NCBI GenBank assembly: GCA_015060625.1
Contig: SUYC01000004.1
Location: 62,001-126,000, forward strand
DNA length: 64,000 nt
Reading direction: 5' to 3'
Source of the DNA: Xylanibacter ruminicola
Lineage (GTDB): Bacteria > Bacteroidota > Bacteroidia > Bacteroidales > Bacteroidaceae
Numbering within the stretch: the first letter of the stretch is position 1; every line of letters begins with the position of its first letter. Positions 1-8,915 of this stretch are shown here, in pieces. The translations under genes were made by a program, and so were the position numbers. The notes below the pieces were generated by a model. The model did not search any database and was not told where the DNA came from. It saw only the letters and a list, made by a program, of their open reading frames with translations.

Positions 1-419
1 CGCTTCCACAGGTCGCCACCATACCACTCTGTCTGGAATCCGCCACCATGAATCCACACCATCACAGGCAATTTTTCAGTAACAGCCTTTGCAGGGGTGG
101 CAATACCCAAGTACAAGCAGTCTTCGTTCATCCTATCGGCCGTACGCCCTGGGCGTGTGGGCTGTGGAGGCATAGGTCCGAACGTATCGCACACACGCAC
201 CCCCTTCCATGCCTTGGCAGGCTGAGGGGCACGCCAGCGCAAATCGCCTACAGGCGGTGCTGCGTAAGGAATGGCCTTATAAACAGCCAGTCCGTCATCG
301 AGTACACCTTTCACTTTACCAGTTTCTACACGTGTTGCCAACAGCGGTTGAGCCTCAGCAACAAAGCTGGTTGCCATCAAAACAGCAACCAGCATCAGTC
401 TTCTAAGTAACACTTTCAT
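1..419 (-). CDS. carboxylesterase type B family protein, C-terminus truncated by window edge
   Basis: Hand translation from ATG at 419: signal peptide, then GLAVYKAIPYAAPPVGDLRWRAPQPAKAW...MNEDCLYL...LPVMVWIHGGGF, typical of COesterase; no stop within the window. Confidence 0.85.
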   Translation of the reverse strand, partial: MKVLLRRLMLVAVLMATSFVAEAQPLLATRVETGKVKGVLDDGLAVYKAIPYAAPPVGDLRWRAPQPAKAWKGVRVCDTFGPMPPQPTRPGRTADRMNEDCLYLGIATPAKAVTEKLPVMVWIHGGGFQTEWYGGDLWK

Positions 420-432
420 CACTTGTTTAATT

Positions 433-3400
433 TTATTTTTTAGTTGTTGTACATTCATTTACAAGATATACGATACTCATATACGGTATGCCTGAATTTG
501 ATTCGAGACCAATCTCACAGGTGCGACTGTTAGAGTAGCCCACCTCGATATGGTTGGCCTCAATCTGCGAACGCAGCTTGCGCAGGCCGTACTTATTTAG
601 TTCAGGGAACGTAAAGCCTCGGTCGCCTGCAAAACCACAACAGCCCACCCCCTCGGGCAGGAACACATTGTTCGAGCACAGCTTAGCCAGGGCTATCAAA
701 TCCTTATCTACACCCATCTGACGGGTAGAACACGTCAGATGCAGGGCTATATGGCGGTCGATAGGATGGAAATCCAGTCGTGGAACAAGGAACTTCATGA
801 TAAACTCGGCAGGCTCGTATAAATGCATCTTGTGCATGACCTTCTTCATGCGGTGCAGACAAGGACTCTGGGCGCACAGCACCGGATACTTGCCCTCATC
901 ACTAGCTTTCCAAAGGGCAGCCTCTAGTTCTGCACTCTTACGGTCGGCAATGTCAAGCATACCCTTACTCTCCCAAATCTGTCCACAACACATACGCTCC
1001 ATACCCTCAGGGAATATCACCTCATAACCTGCCTTGGCCATCAGTTGTATCACCTCATCTACCAGGTCATGAATCTTTCCGCCATGCCGCGACTGTCCCA
1101 TGGTTTGATTAATGCAACTGGGGAAATAGACCACCTTTAGCTGAGAGCTGGCAGTTGATTGTTGAGAGGCATCATTACTATTCGGTCGTACCGATTCGAT
1201 AATGAATTGGGTGAGGTCGCTCTTTTTGGGCTGGCGATGTTTTTTGGGCATAGCAGTGGTCCAAAGAGGCAGCCCCATCTTATTCATCGTACGGCACACA
1301 GTGGTCATCAGTTTCGGGCCAAGTGTTACGTGGGCTGCATGCGCCACGTCGAGAACCACACGCAGTCCACTCTTAATGCCAGCCATGTGGTTGGCAGCAA
1401 ACTCGCCCACGCCATAGCCAAACGGACGTGTATTCATGTCCAGTTGTCGTATCAGGTGCGTCAGCTCGCCTGTGTTTATCTTCATGGGGCATGACGTTGA
1501 ACACAGACCATCAGTAGCACAAGTTTGATCACCATAGTACTTATACTGATGCTCCAGGCGCTCCAAACGCTCGTAGTCCTCACCAGTATTAATCAATCGA
1601 CGGATCTCGCGCTGAATAGCGATGCGCATACGCGACGACAGCGTAAGTCCGCACGACATACAGTTAACCTCGCAAAAACCGCACTCTATACACTTGTTGG
1701 CACGCTTCACCTGTTCGATGGTTTCTTTAGCTGTACTCAGCTCAGGGGCCATCAGATAGTGACCGCCATCGGGCACCTCACTATATTCATAATCCAGCAC
1801 AGGCAGGGGTTTCAGACATTTGATAAAACAGTCAGGATCATCATTGAAGATGACACCACGGTTGAGCAGTCCATGGGGATCAAAGATGGCCTTGAGTTCC
1901 TTCATAGCCTCGTAGGCCTTATCACCCCACTCGTATTTCACAAACGGTGCCATGTTGCGACCGGTGCCGTGTTCGGCCTTCAGCGAACCGTCGTATGCCT
2001 CTACCACGAGCTTGGCCACAGCGCGCATCATCTCGGCATAACGAGCCACCTCGTGTTCTTCGGCAAAACTTTGATTCAATATAAAATGGTAGTTACCCTC
2101 AAAGGCATGTCCGTAGATGCAGGCATCGTTGTAGCCATGGTCGGCTATCAGCTGCTGTAGCTTCACTGTTGCCTCGGGCAGACTCTCGATAGGGAATGCC
2201 ACATCCTCAATCAGGCAACTGGTACCTATCGGACGCGTACCGCCCACCGAAGGGAAGATTCCACTACGAATAGCCCAATACTTATTATAAACAGCCGGAT
2301 CTTCGGTAAACTCCACCTCGCCATAAAGACGGAATGCGCTCAGACACGACTTGATGTGATTAATCTTCTCCAACAGTTGCTCGTGCGTAACGGCTTTGGT
2401 TTCGGTAAGAATGGCCGTCAGATTGTGGTAATCACCAGGCGATACTCCCACAATACTACCAGCATCAACGTCCTGTTTGTACTGTAAAAACACAGGGTCA
2501 TCAACCGACGAGAGCGATTTATAATCGAGCATTTCGGCACTCTTCACCATCAGGTTTTCGGCACTCATCTCCAAATCTTCGTCACCAGCCTTCAGTTTCT
2601 TCATGGCCACCACGGCCTCGCAACTCTCCTTCATGGTCATAAAGTAAACCATAGCCGATGCCTTATAGGGATAGTCCTTCAGCGTTTTCATCGTTACCTC
2701 CGACAGGAAGGCCAGTGTACCCTCACTGCCAACGATAGAATGAGCAATGATGTCGAACGGATCATCGTAAGCCACCAACGGGCGCAGATTCAGACCTGTA
2801 ACATTCTTGATGGTGTACTTCTTATAAATACGCTTAGACAGTTCCTTATCGGCACGCACTTTTTCACGAAGTGCTTCGATTTTAGCGATAAACTCAGGAT
2901 GTGTCTTTCTAAACATCTCACGACTCTCGGCATCTCCGGTATCCAGCACCGTGCCATCAGCCAGTATGATACGTACCGACTGCAGCATGCGATCGCTATT
3001 GGCATGCACGCCGCAGTTCATGCCCGAGGCATTGTTTACCACAATACCACCTACCATGGCTGCACCAATTGATGCCGGATCGGGTGGAAACACGCGGTCG
3101 TAAGGCTTCAATATTTGGTTAACCCTCGCCCCTACAATACCTGGCTGCAACTTGATACATTCTCCATGGTCAACTATCGAATACTTTTCCCAATGCTTGC
3201 CAGCTACGATGAGGACACTGTCAGTACAACTCTGACCTGAGAGCGATGTACCAGCAGCACGAAAGGTAAAGGGCAGTTTGTATTTATTGCACAACTGCAC
3301 AATTCTGGATATCTCCTCCTCACCATCACTGCGAAGAACGACCTTCGGAATCTGACGGTAAAAACTAGCATCGGTACCCCATCCTAAGGTACGTAGTTCA

Positions 3401-3462
3401 TCGGTATAAATACGCTCTGCAGGCATAAAACACCGCAATTCTGATAGGAATTTGTTCAGCAT
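433..3462 (-). CDS. FAD-linked oxidase / Fe-S oxidoreductase fusion (GlcD-like + GlpC/GlcF-like; D-lactate or 2-hydroxyacid dehydrogenase)
   Basis: 1009 aa; FAD_binding_4 motifs (PFTFRAAGTSLSGQS, GSEGTLAFLSEV), ferredoxin-type Cys clusters (CIECGFCEVNC, CSTSCPM), CCG domains (MCCGQIW, GCCGFAGDRGF). Confidence 0.9.
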   Translation of the reverse strand: MLNKFLSELRCFMPAERIYTDELRTLGWGTDASFYRQIPKVVLRSDGEEEISRIVQLCNKYKLPFTFRAAGTSLSGQSCTDSVLIVAGKHWEKYSIVDHGECIKLQPGIVGARVNQILKPYDRVFPPDPASIGAAMVGGIVVNNASGMNCGVHANSDRMLQSVRIILADGTVLDTGDAESREMFRKTHPEFIAKIEALREKVRADKELSKRIYKKYTIKNVTGLNLRPLVAYDDPFDIIAHSIVGSEGTLAFLSEVTMKTLKDYPYKASAMVYFMTMKESCEAVVAMKKLKAGDEDLEMSAENLMVKSAEMLDYKSLSSVDDPVFLQYKQDVDAGSIVGVSPGDYHNLTAILTETKAVTHEQLLEKINHIKSCLSAFRLYGEVEFTEDPAVYNKYWAIRSGIFPSVGGTRPIGTSCLIEDVAFPIESLPEATVKLQQLIADHGYNDACIYGHAFEGNYHFILNQSFAEEHEVARYAEMMRAVAKLVVEAYDGSLKAEHGTGRNMAPFVKYEWGDKAYEAMKELKAIFDPHGLLNRGVIFNDDPDCFIKCLKPLPVLDYEYSEVPDGGHYLMAPELSTAKETIEQVKRANKCIECGFCEVNCMSCGLTLSSRMRIAIQREIRRLINTGEDYERLERLEHQYKYYGDQTCATDGLCSTSCPMKINTGELTHLIRQLDMNTRPFGYGVGEFAANHMAGIKSGLRVVLDVAHAAHVTLGPKLMTTVCRTMNKMGLPLWTTAMPKKHRQPKKSDLTQFIIESVRPNSNDASQQSTASSQLKVVYFPSCINQTMGQSRHGGKIHDLVDEVIQLMAKAGYEVIFPEGMERMCCGQIWESKGMLDIADRKSAELEAALWKASDEGKYPVLCAQSPCLHRMKKVMHKMHLYEPAEFIMKFLVPRLDFHPIDRHIALHLTCSTRQMGVDKDLIALAKLCSNNVFLPEGVGCCGFAGDRGFTFPELNKYGLRKLRSQIEANHIEVGYSNSRTCEIGLESNSGIPYMSIVYLVNECTTTKK

Positions 3463-3653
3463 AGGGCTATCGGGTTTAGTTATACTTTAGATTTTTTGTG
3501 AGCAAATATACAAAAATTTTTGATACCCAAGCACATTTTCGGCATTTTTTTGCCTCTTTTGATTTTTTCACTAAAAAAAACATCTAACGTAACAAAAGTT
3601 TTTGTATATTTGTCGGCAGAACTTATATAAATATTCACTAACACTAAAATCCT

Positions 3654-5258
3654 ATGTCAGCATTAGTTTCTGCTATCCCTATTCTGTTACTCATTGTATT
3701 AATGATGGGTTTCAAGGTTTCTGGCTACAAGAGCGCTATCATCACGCTGATTGTAACCATTGTATTGGCACTGTTTGCAGCTCCAAGTTTAGGCATTGTA
3801 CCCGAGAAGTATGCCCAGGCTGGCATCGTGGGCATCACGTTATGGTCGGTAGTCGAAGGATTACTCAAGGCGTGCTTCCCTATTATACTTATCATTATAT
3901 GTGCGATTTTTAGTTATAATATCCTGTGCGAAACCAAGGAGATCGAAACCATCAAGACGCAGTTTATACAGATGACCAGCGATAAAGGACTACTGGTGCT
4001 GCTGCTTACGTGGGGCTTAGGTGGCGTACTAGAAGGTATGGCAGGCTTTGGCACCGCTGTGGCCATTCCTGCAGCCATTCTGATAGGTCTGGGATTCAAG
4101 CCCATGTTCTCGGCCGTGATCTGTTTGATAGCCAATACCGTAGCTGTAGGTTTTGGTGCTGTAGGCTTGCCAGCCACCACACTGGCCAACCAGGTAGCAG
4201 CCAGCGGCACTGCCACCCCCGAAGAGTTGTGTGAGGTGGCTACCTTCATTATCCTGCAACTCTCGCTGATGTTCTTTATCACACCTTTCCTCATCCTGAT
4301 GCTAACCGACAAGACAAAGGTGGTAAAAAACATCTGCATCGCCCTGTTTGTGGGCACTTTCTCCATTGTCGTACAGTTCTGCTGCGCCCACTTTATTGGT
4401 CCAGAAACGCCTGCTATTCTAGGATCGGTAGCTGCCATCATCGCCATGCTTATCTACAACAAGCTGTTCATACACGATGAGAGTCCAGCCGACGTACTGC
4501 AGGTTGAGAAACACCACTTCAGTCTGGTAAAAACCCTGAAGGCCTGGAGTGTTTACGGTTTGATTATATTCTTTATCCTCATCAGCAGTAAGATTGTGCC
4601 GCCAGTCAACGATTTGCTGGGCAGTACACTCGTAACAAAATTCGACCTACCCGTGATTGGCAACACTTTTAAGTTTGGCTGGCTATCCAATGCCGGACTG
4701 ATGATTTTCCTGGGTGCCATGATTGGCGGACTAATTCAGGGCATGAGCTTTGGCACACTGCTGAAGCTGCTAGCCAAAACCACACTGAACCTGCAGAAAA
4801 CGGTAGTTACCATCTGCTGTCTAGTAGCCATGGCCATGCTGATGAACAATGTAGGTATGACTAACGATATTGCAAAGGGGCTGGTGATGCTTACCGGCGC
4901 CGCCTTCCCATTCTTTGCACCACTCATCGGTTCTATCGGTACATTTGTGACAGGTAGCGCCACCAATGCCAACATTCTGTTTGGTAAGCTACAGGCCACC
5001 GCTGCCAGCGACCTAGGTTTAGTGAACCAAGGTAGTTTCTTTGGTGTAAGTGGCAACGAGACCAACTGGCTTGCAGCCGCCAACTGTGCCGGTTCTGAGG
5101 GTGGCAAGCTGCTATCACCACAAAGTATCGCCATCGCTACCGCAGCATGTGACATGGAGGGGCAGGATGGCGATATTATGCGTAAGACCATGCCGTTTGC
5201 TATCTTCTGGATACTCATGAACGGCCTGATGGTGTTCTTAGGCTTGCATGTTATTTAG
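3654..5258 (+). CDS. L-lactate permease family transporter
   Basis: 534 aa polytopic; GGVLEGMAGFGTAVAIPAAILIGLGF and GSEGGKLLSPQSIAIA match the LctP family. Confidence 0.9.
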   Translation: MSALVSAIPILLLIVLMMGFKVSGYKSAIITLIVTIVLALFAAPSLGIVPEKYAQAGIVGITLWSVVEGLLKACFPIILIIICAIFSYNILCETKEIETIKTQFIQMTSDKGLLVLLLTWGLGGVLEGMAGFGTAVAIPAAILIGLGFKPMFSAVICLIANTVAVGFGAVGLPATTLANQVAASGTATPEELCEVATFIILQLSLMFFITPFLILMLTDKTKVVKNICIALFVGTFSIVVQFCCAHFIGPETPAILGSVAAIIAMLIYNKLFIHDESPADVLQVEKHHFSLVKTLKAWSVYGLIIFFILISSKIVPPVNDLLGSTLVTKFDLPVIGNTFKFGWLSNAGLMIFLGAMIGGLIQGMSFGTLLKLLAKTTLNLQKTVVTICCLVAMAMLMNNVGMTNDIAKGLVMLTGAAFPFFAPLIGSIGTFVTGSATNANILFGKLQATAASDLGLVNQGSFFGVSGNETNWLAAANCAGSEGGKLLSPQSIAIATAACDMEGQDGDIMRKTMPFAIFWILMNGLMVFLGLHVI

Positions 5259-6051
5259 CTGGTTGCAGGTACCAACGTACCGTCCAACTTAGCTCTGCAC
5301 CGGGAGCCAGGGTCGTATAAGCACCTTGGCTCTCGAGTTCAATATAGGTTTTGCCACGGTTCACATATACCTGAATCTCGGCCTCGCCAGGTGCAGGCTC
5401 ATCGGCCTTCAGGTCAGCAAACTTCTTGGTCAGCACCAGTCCATTGTTCTCGTAGCTCAGCCAGCCCTTACCGTCGGCATTTATCTTACGGTTCTGTTGA
5501 GTCTCGTCGGCTTTGTAGCAAGTCACCCCACCCTGCTGCTCAAAGTTCATCAAGCCAGCGGGCCAAATGCTCTCAACAGGTGCCTCAAACTTAATCACAC
5601 CAGCGTTAGGTACACGTGTAATCTCCCATGGAGCCACCTTTCGTTCCTCGTTACTTTCGTTAATAATGCTGTAGGTAACAACGATGGCACCATCTTTTGC
5701 ATCGGTGCTGAAGTCTTTGCGCACACGATACTTCAGTTTCTCGGATACAGGACTGGTCATCACTAGGTGCCCATCCTTCTCGACAACCTCATACACGCCT
5801 TTGTCGAGTTCGAACACTGGAGGCCAGTTCCACTCCTTCTGCGGACTTGTCCAGAATGTGCTACCGAAGCTTTCGGGCCACCTGAGCTGCGAAATAACTT
5901 CTTGATTCTGATACTTGAGCGACGTAATTTTGGCGCCCTTTTCGGGGGTGATAGTCATGGTTACATCGCCAATCTTCACCTCTTTTGTCTGTGCCATGGC
6001 TGCCGACGACATGAGCAGCGCTACGGCCATAAGAATTACATTTCGTTTCAT
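5251..6051 (-). CDS. secreted DUF4380-like protein
   Basis: 266 aa, signal peptide MKRNVILMAVALLMSSAAMAQ; aldose-epimerase-like fold features; converges with the permease. Confidence 0.6.
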   Translation of the reverse strand: MKRNVILMAVALLMSSAAMAQTKEVKIGDVTMTITPEKGAKITSLKYQNQEVISQLRWPESFGSTFWTSPQKEWNWPPVFELDKGVYEVVEKDGHLVMTSPVSEKLKYRVRKDFSTDAKDGAIVVTYSIINESNEERKVAPWEITRVPNAGVIKFEAPVESIWPAGLMNFEQQGGVTCYKADETQQNRKINADGKGWLSYENNGLVLTKKFADLKADEPAPGEAEIQVYVNRGKTYIELESQGAYTTLAPGAELSWTVRWYLQPAK

Positions 6052-6200
6052 ACTTATAGTTGATAGTGATTTTTATAGATGTTAGACGCGCAGCAAGGTC
6101 AAAAGTTAAGTCGTATTATAGTTCGTTAACGTTAGTTCTGCCGATAACCGGCCAAAAAAGCGTACCTTTGCTGCCGATAAGTAGAAAGATTGGGAAATAG

Positions 6201-7445
6201 ATGGAGAGACTTTGGAATAGAAACTATTGCAAGGTGATGGCAGCCAACTTTACGCTGTTTTTTGCCTTTTACGTGCTGACACCATTATTGCCACTGTATC
6301 TGAGCGAGCACTTTGGTGCCACTAAAGATGTGATCGGGCTAGTGCTTTCAGGCTATACCATTACAGCCTTACTGGTTCGTCCGTTTAGCGGCTTTGTCGT
6401 TGATTCGTTTCCCCGTAAAACAGTACTCATGCTGTCGTTTGGCGTATTTGCCATCTTTTTTGCCGGATATCTGGCTGCCTCTACCCTTTTGCTGTTCACC
6501 ATTGTACGCACACTGCATGGCGGCCCCTTCGGCGCCCTCACCGTGTCGAACTCAACCGTAGCCATAGATGTGCTGCCCAGCAGTCGGCGTACCGAGGGTA
6601 TCGGCTATTACGGTTTGAGCAATAACCTAGCCATGGCCATTGCACCCACTATCGGCATTTTCATCTATCAATTCACGCATAGTTTCGAGTTCCTTTTCTG
6701 GCTAGCACTCATTGTGGCCACCATAGGTTGGCTAATAGATTCGACAGTCGTTCTTAAGCCTAGAGTGGCTAGCAAAGCAAGCCAATCTAGAACATCTAGA
6801 CCAACAAGGCTTTCATTAGATCGTTTCTTCCTCACCCGTGGTTGGCTGCTTGGCCTTAACATGATAGCTTTTGGTTTTAGCTTTGGTGTGCTTAGCAACT
6901 ATCTGGCCATTTATGGTAAGGAGGTGATGGGCATTACCGGTGGTACTGGCACCTATTTTATGTTGTGCTCAGTAGGTCTTATCCTTAGTCGGTTGCAGGG
7001 CAGTAAAGCCCTCCGTGCCGGTCGTGTAACCCATAACGCTGCCACAGGCATGGTCATCTCACTAGTAGGCTATACATTATTTATCTTGATGCCAACGCTG
7101 TCTCAATGGTCAATGTTCAAAGGAACATGGTCCATGATCATCGGCTACTACGGCTCGGCTCTATTAATTGGCTTGGGCAACGGCCACATGTGGCCAGCAT
7201 TCCAGAATATGACTATCAATGTGGCCAGCAACAACCAACGCGGCACAGCCAACAGCACCATTCTTATCTCGTGGGATATTGGTATGGGATTGGGCATTCT
7301 GATAGGCGGTATCGTAGCCGAGCTCATCAGCTACAGCGCAGCCTTTTGGACGGTAGTGGTTGTGAACGCCACTGGTGTAGCCACATATTTCTCAGCTACG
7401 CGCACCTTCTTCCTACGCCGCAATCTGAATGCTAGCGTACATTAA
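6201..7445 (+). CDS. MFS transporter
   Basis: 414 aa, 12-TM pattern, RPFSGFVVDSFPRK loop motif. Confidence 0.85.
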   Translation: MERLWNRNYCKVMAANFTLFFAFYVLTPLLPLYLSEHFGATKDVIGLVLSGYTITALLVRPFSGFVVDSFPRKTVLMLSFGVFAIFFAGYLAASTLLLFTIVRTLHGGPFGALTVSNSTVAIDVLPSSRRTEGIGYYGLSNNLAMAIAPTIGIFIYQFTHSFEFLFWLALIVATIGWLIDSTVVLKPRVASKASQSRTSRPTRLSLDRFFLTRGWLLGLNMIAFGFSFGVLSNYLAIYGKEVMGITGGTGTYFMLCSVGLILSRLQGSKALRAGRVTHNAATGMVISLVGYTLFILMPTLSQWSMFKGTWSMIIGYYGSALLIGLGNGHMWPAFQNMTINVASNNQRGTANSTILISWDIGMGLGILIGGIVAELISYSAAFWTVVVVNATGVATYFSATRTFFLRRNLNASVH

Positions 7446-7456
7446 ATAACTGTTAC

Positions 7457-8284
7457 TTATCTTAGCAGTCCTTTCTTCTGGTCACGCATCTTGCAAGGTA
7501 TCCAAACCGTAACAATGGTACCCTTGCCAAGTTCTGACTTGAGTTCGATAGTACCATGCAGCCCTTCAACAATCGACTTACAGATAGATAAGCCCAAGCC
7601 CGAACGCTGATTAAACAAGCTAAGCGAATCGCTATCTTGAATAAGTGTCGAGAAGTTGTTCTGCAAGTCCTGTGGTTCGCCATCGCCTGTATCTATCACT
7701 TCGATTTTCATACCATTATCAACATAATCATAGTCGATGGTAACATTACCTTCTTTGGTGTGCGCCAGAGCATTATGAAGCAGATGTGTCATCAGCTGAT
7801 ACATCAAGTTCGTATCCAATGTAGCCTTAGTGTGTGGCGACAATGGCGTACGAACCGAAACAATCACATTGGCACCGGCATCGCGCTGGGTTTCACGCCG
7901 ATATGATGCCATCAGTTCAGCCAAATTAACCTCTATCATTGTAAAAGTGGCCATGCTATTCTCAAAACTCGAAAGTTCGAGTAGTTGCGATATAAAGTAC
8001 AACAACTGCTTACCATTCTGATTAATATTCATCGCCGTGCTTTTCAGCGTTTTACGATCCATATCTTCGTTATCCAACATTCTTTGACTGGTATTAATAA
8101 TAGCATTCAGTGGTGTGCGCAAAGCATGGCTTACATTGGCCATAAACACCGTTTTAATACGCTCACTACGCTGAGCACGACCAATCTCACTTCGTAGTCG
8201 CACCTGGTAATAATGCTGAACTAGAAAAAGACACACCGTAAATAAAACAAAAATCAGAATAAAAACAATTGCTTGCCAACTCAT
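7457..8284 (-). CDS. sensor histidine kinase (single TM)
   Basis: HisKA (NVSHALRTPLNAIINTSQ), HATPase (DTGDGEPQ, GLGLSICKSIVEGLHG); start taken at MSWQAIVF rather than the longer ORF start. Confidence 0.85.
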   Translation of the reverse strand: MSWQAIVFILIFVLFTVCLFLVQHYYQVRLRSEIGRAQRSERIKTVFMANVSHALRTPLNAIINTSQRMLDNEDMDRKTLKSTAMNINQNGKQLLYFISQLLELSSFENSMATFTMIEVNLAELMASYRRETQRDAGANVIVSVRTPLSPHTKATLDTNLMYQLMTHLLHNALAHTKEGNVTIDYDYVDNGMKIEVIDTGDGEPQDLQNNFSTLIQDSDSLSLFNQRSGLGLSICKSIVEGLHGTIELKSELGKGTIVTVWIPCKMRDQKKGLLR

Positions 8285-8336
8285 AATACTGTATTTTTTA
8301 GGTTTGGACTGCAAAGATAAGAAATAATCCAAAAAG

Positions 8337-8368
8337 AAAGAAGCAGTTAACAATCGTTAACTACTTCT
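8337..8368 (-). terminator. rho-independent terminator of the Hsp20 gene
   Basis: Minus strand GAAGTAGTTAAC-GATT-GTTAACTGCTTC followed by TTTCTTTTT. Confidence 0.7.
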
Positions 8369-8379
8369 TCTATGTTTTA

Positions 8380-8811
8380 TTATGCAATGTCTATCTGTCG
8401 CGATAGCTTAACCTTCTCTTCAACTAGCTTAGGCAACTCTACGGTAAGCACACCGTTCTCTACGCGAGCCTTAATCTCCTCCTTCTTCACATCGTCGGGC
8501 AGTATCAGTGTCTGCTCAAACTTCGAGTACGAGAATTCTCGGCGCAGATAGCGTGTGTTTTTATCCTCATCCTTATGCTCCTGCTTCTGTTCCATCTTAA
8601 TAATCAGGTTACCCTCATCGTTGATGTGAACATTAAAATCCTCCTTTTTCATGCCCGGTGCAGCAAGCTCTACAGTGTAGGCTTTATCACTCTCTTTTAC
8701 GTTGATTGCAGGTGCTGTGCAATTAGCCTTTGGCAAATAGTCGGTATCGAACAAATCTGCAAATACACTTGGAATCCAACTGTTAGTTCTCATTACTGGC
8801 ATCATAATCAT
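8380..8811 (-). CDS. Hsp20/alpha-crystallin family small heat shock protein
   Basis: 143 aa; ELAAPGMKKEDFNVHI...RVENGVLTVELPK. Confidence 0.93.
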   Translation of the reverse strand: MIMMPVMRTNSWIPSVFADLFDTDYLPKANCTAPAINVKESDKAYTVELAAPGMKKEDFNVHINDEGNLIIKMEQKQEHKDEDKNTRYLRREFSYSKFEQTLILPDDVKKEEIKARVENGVLTVELPKLVEEKVKLSRQIDIA

Positions 8812-8915
8812 TACCTCCTAATTCTATTTTCTTAAATTGTTAAACCATGTTATTGAGCGCCCTGCGGCGTTCACAAGCCATGATTGCAAAACAGATACCA
8901 GAGGCAAAATAGATG

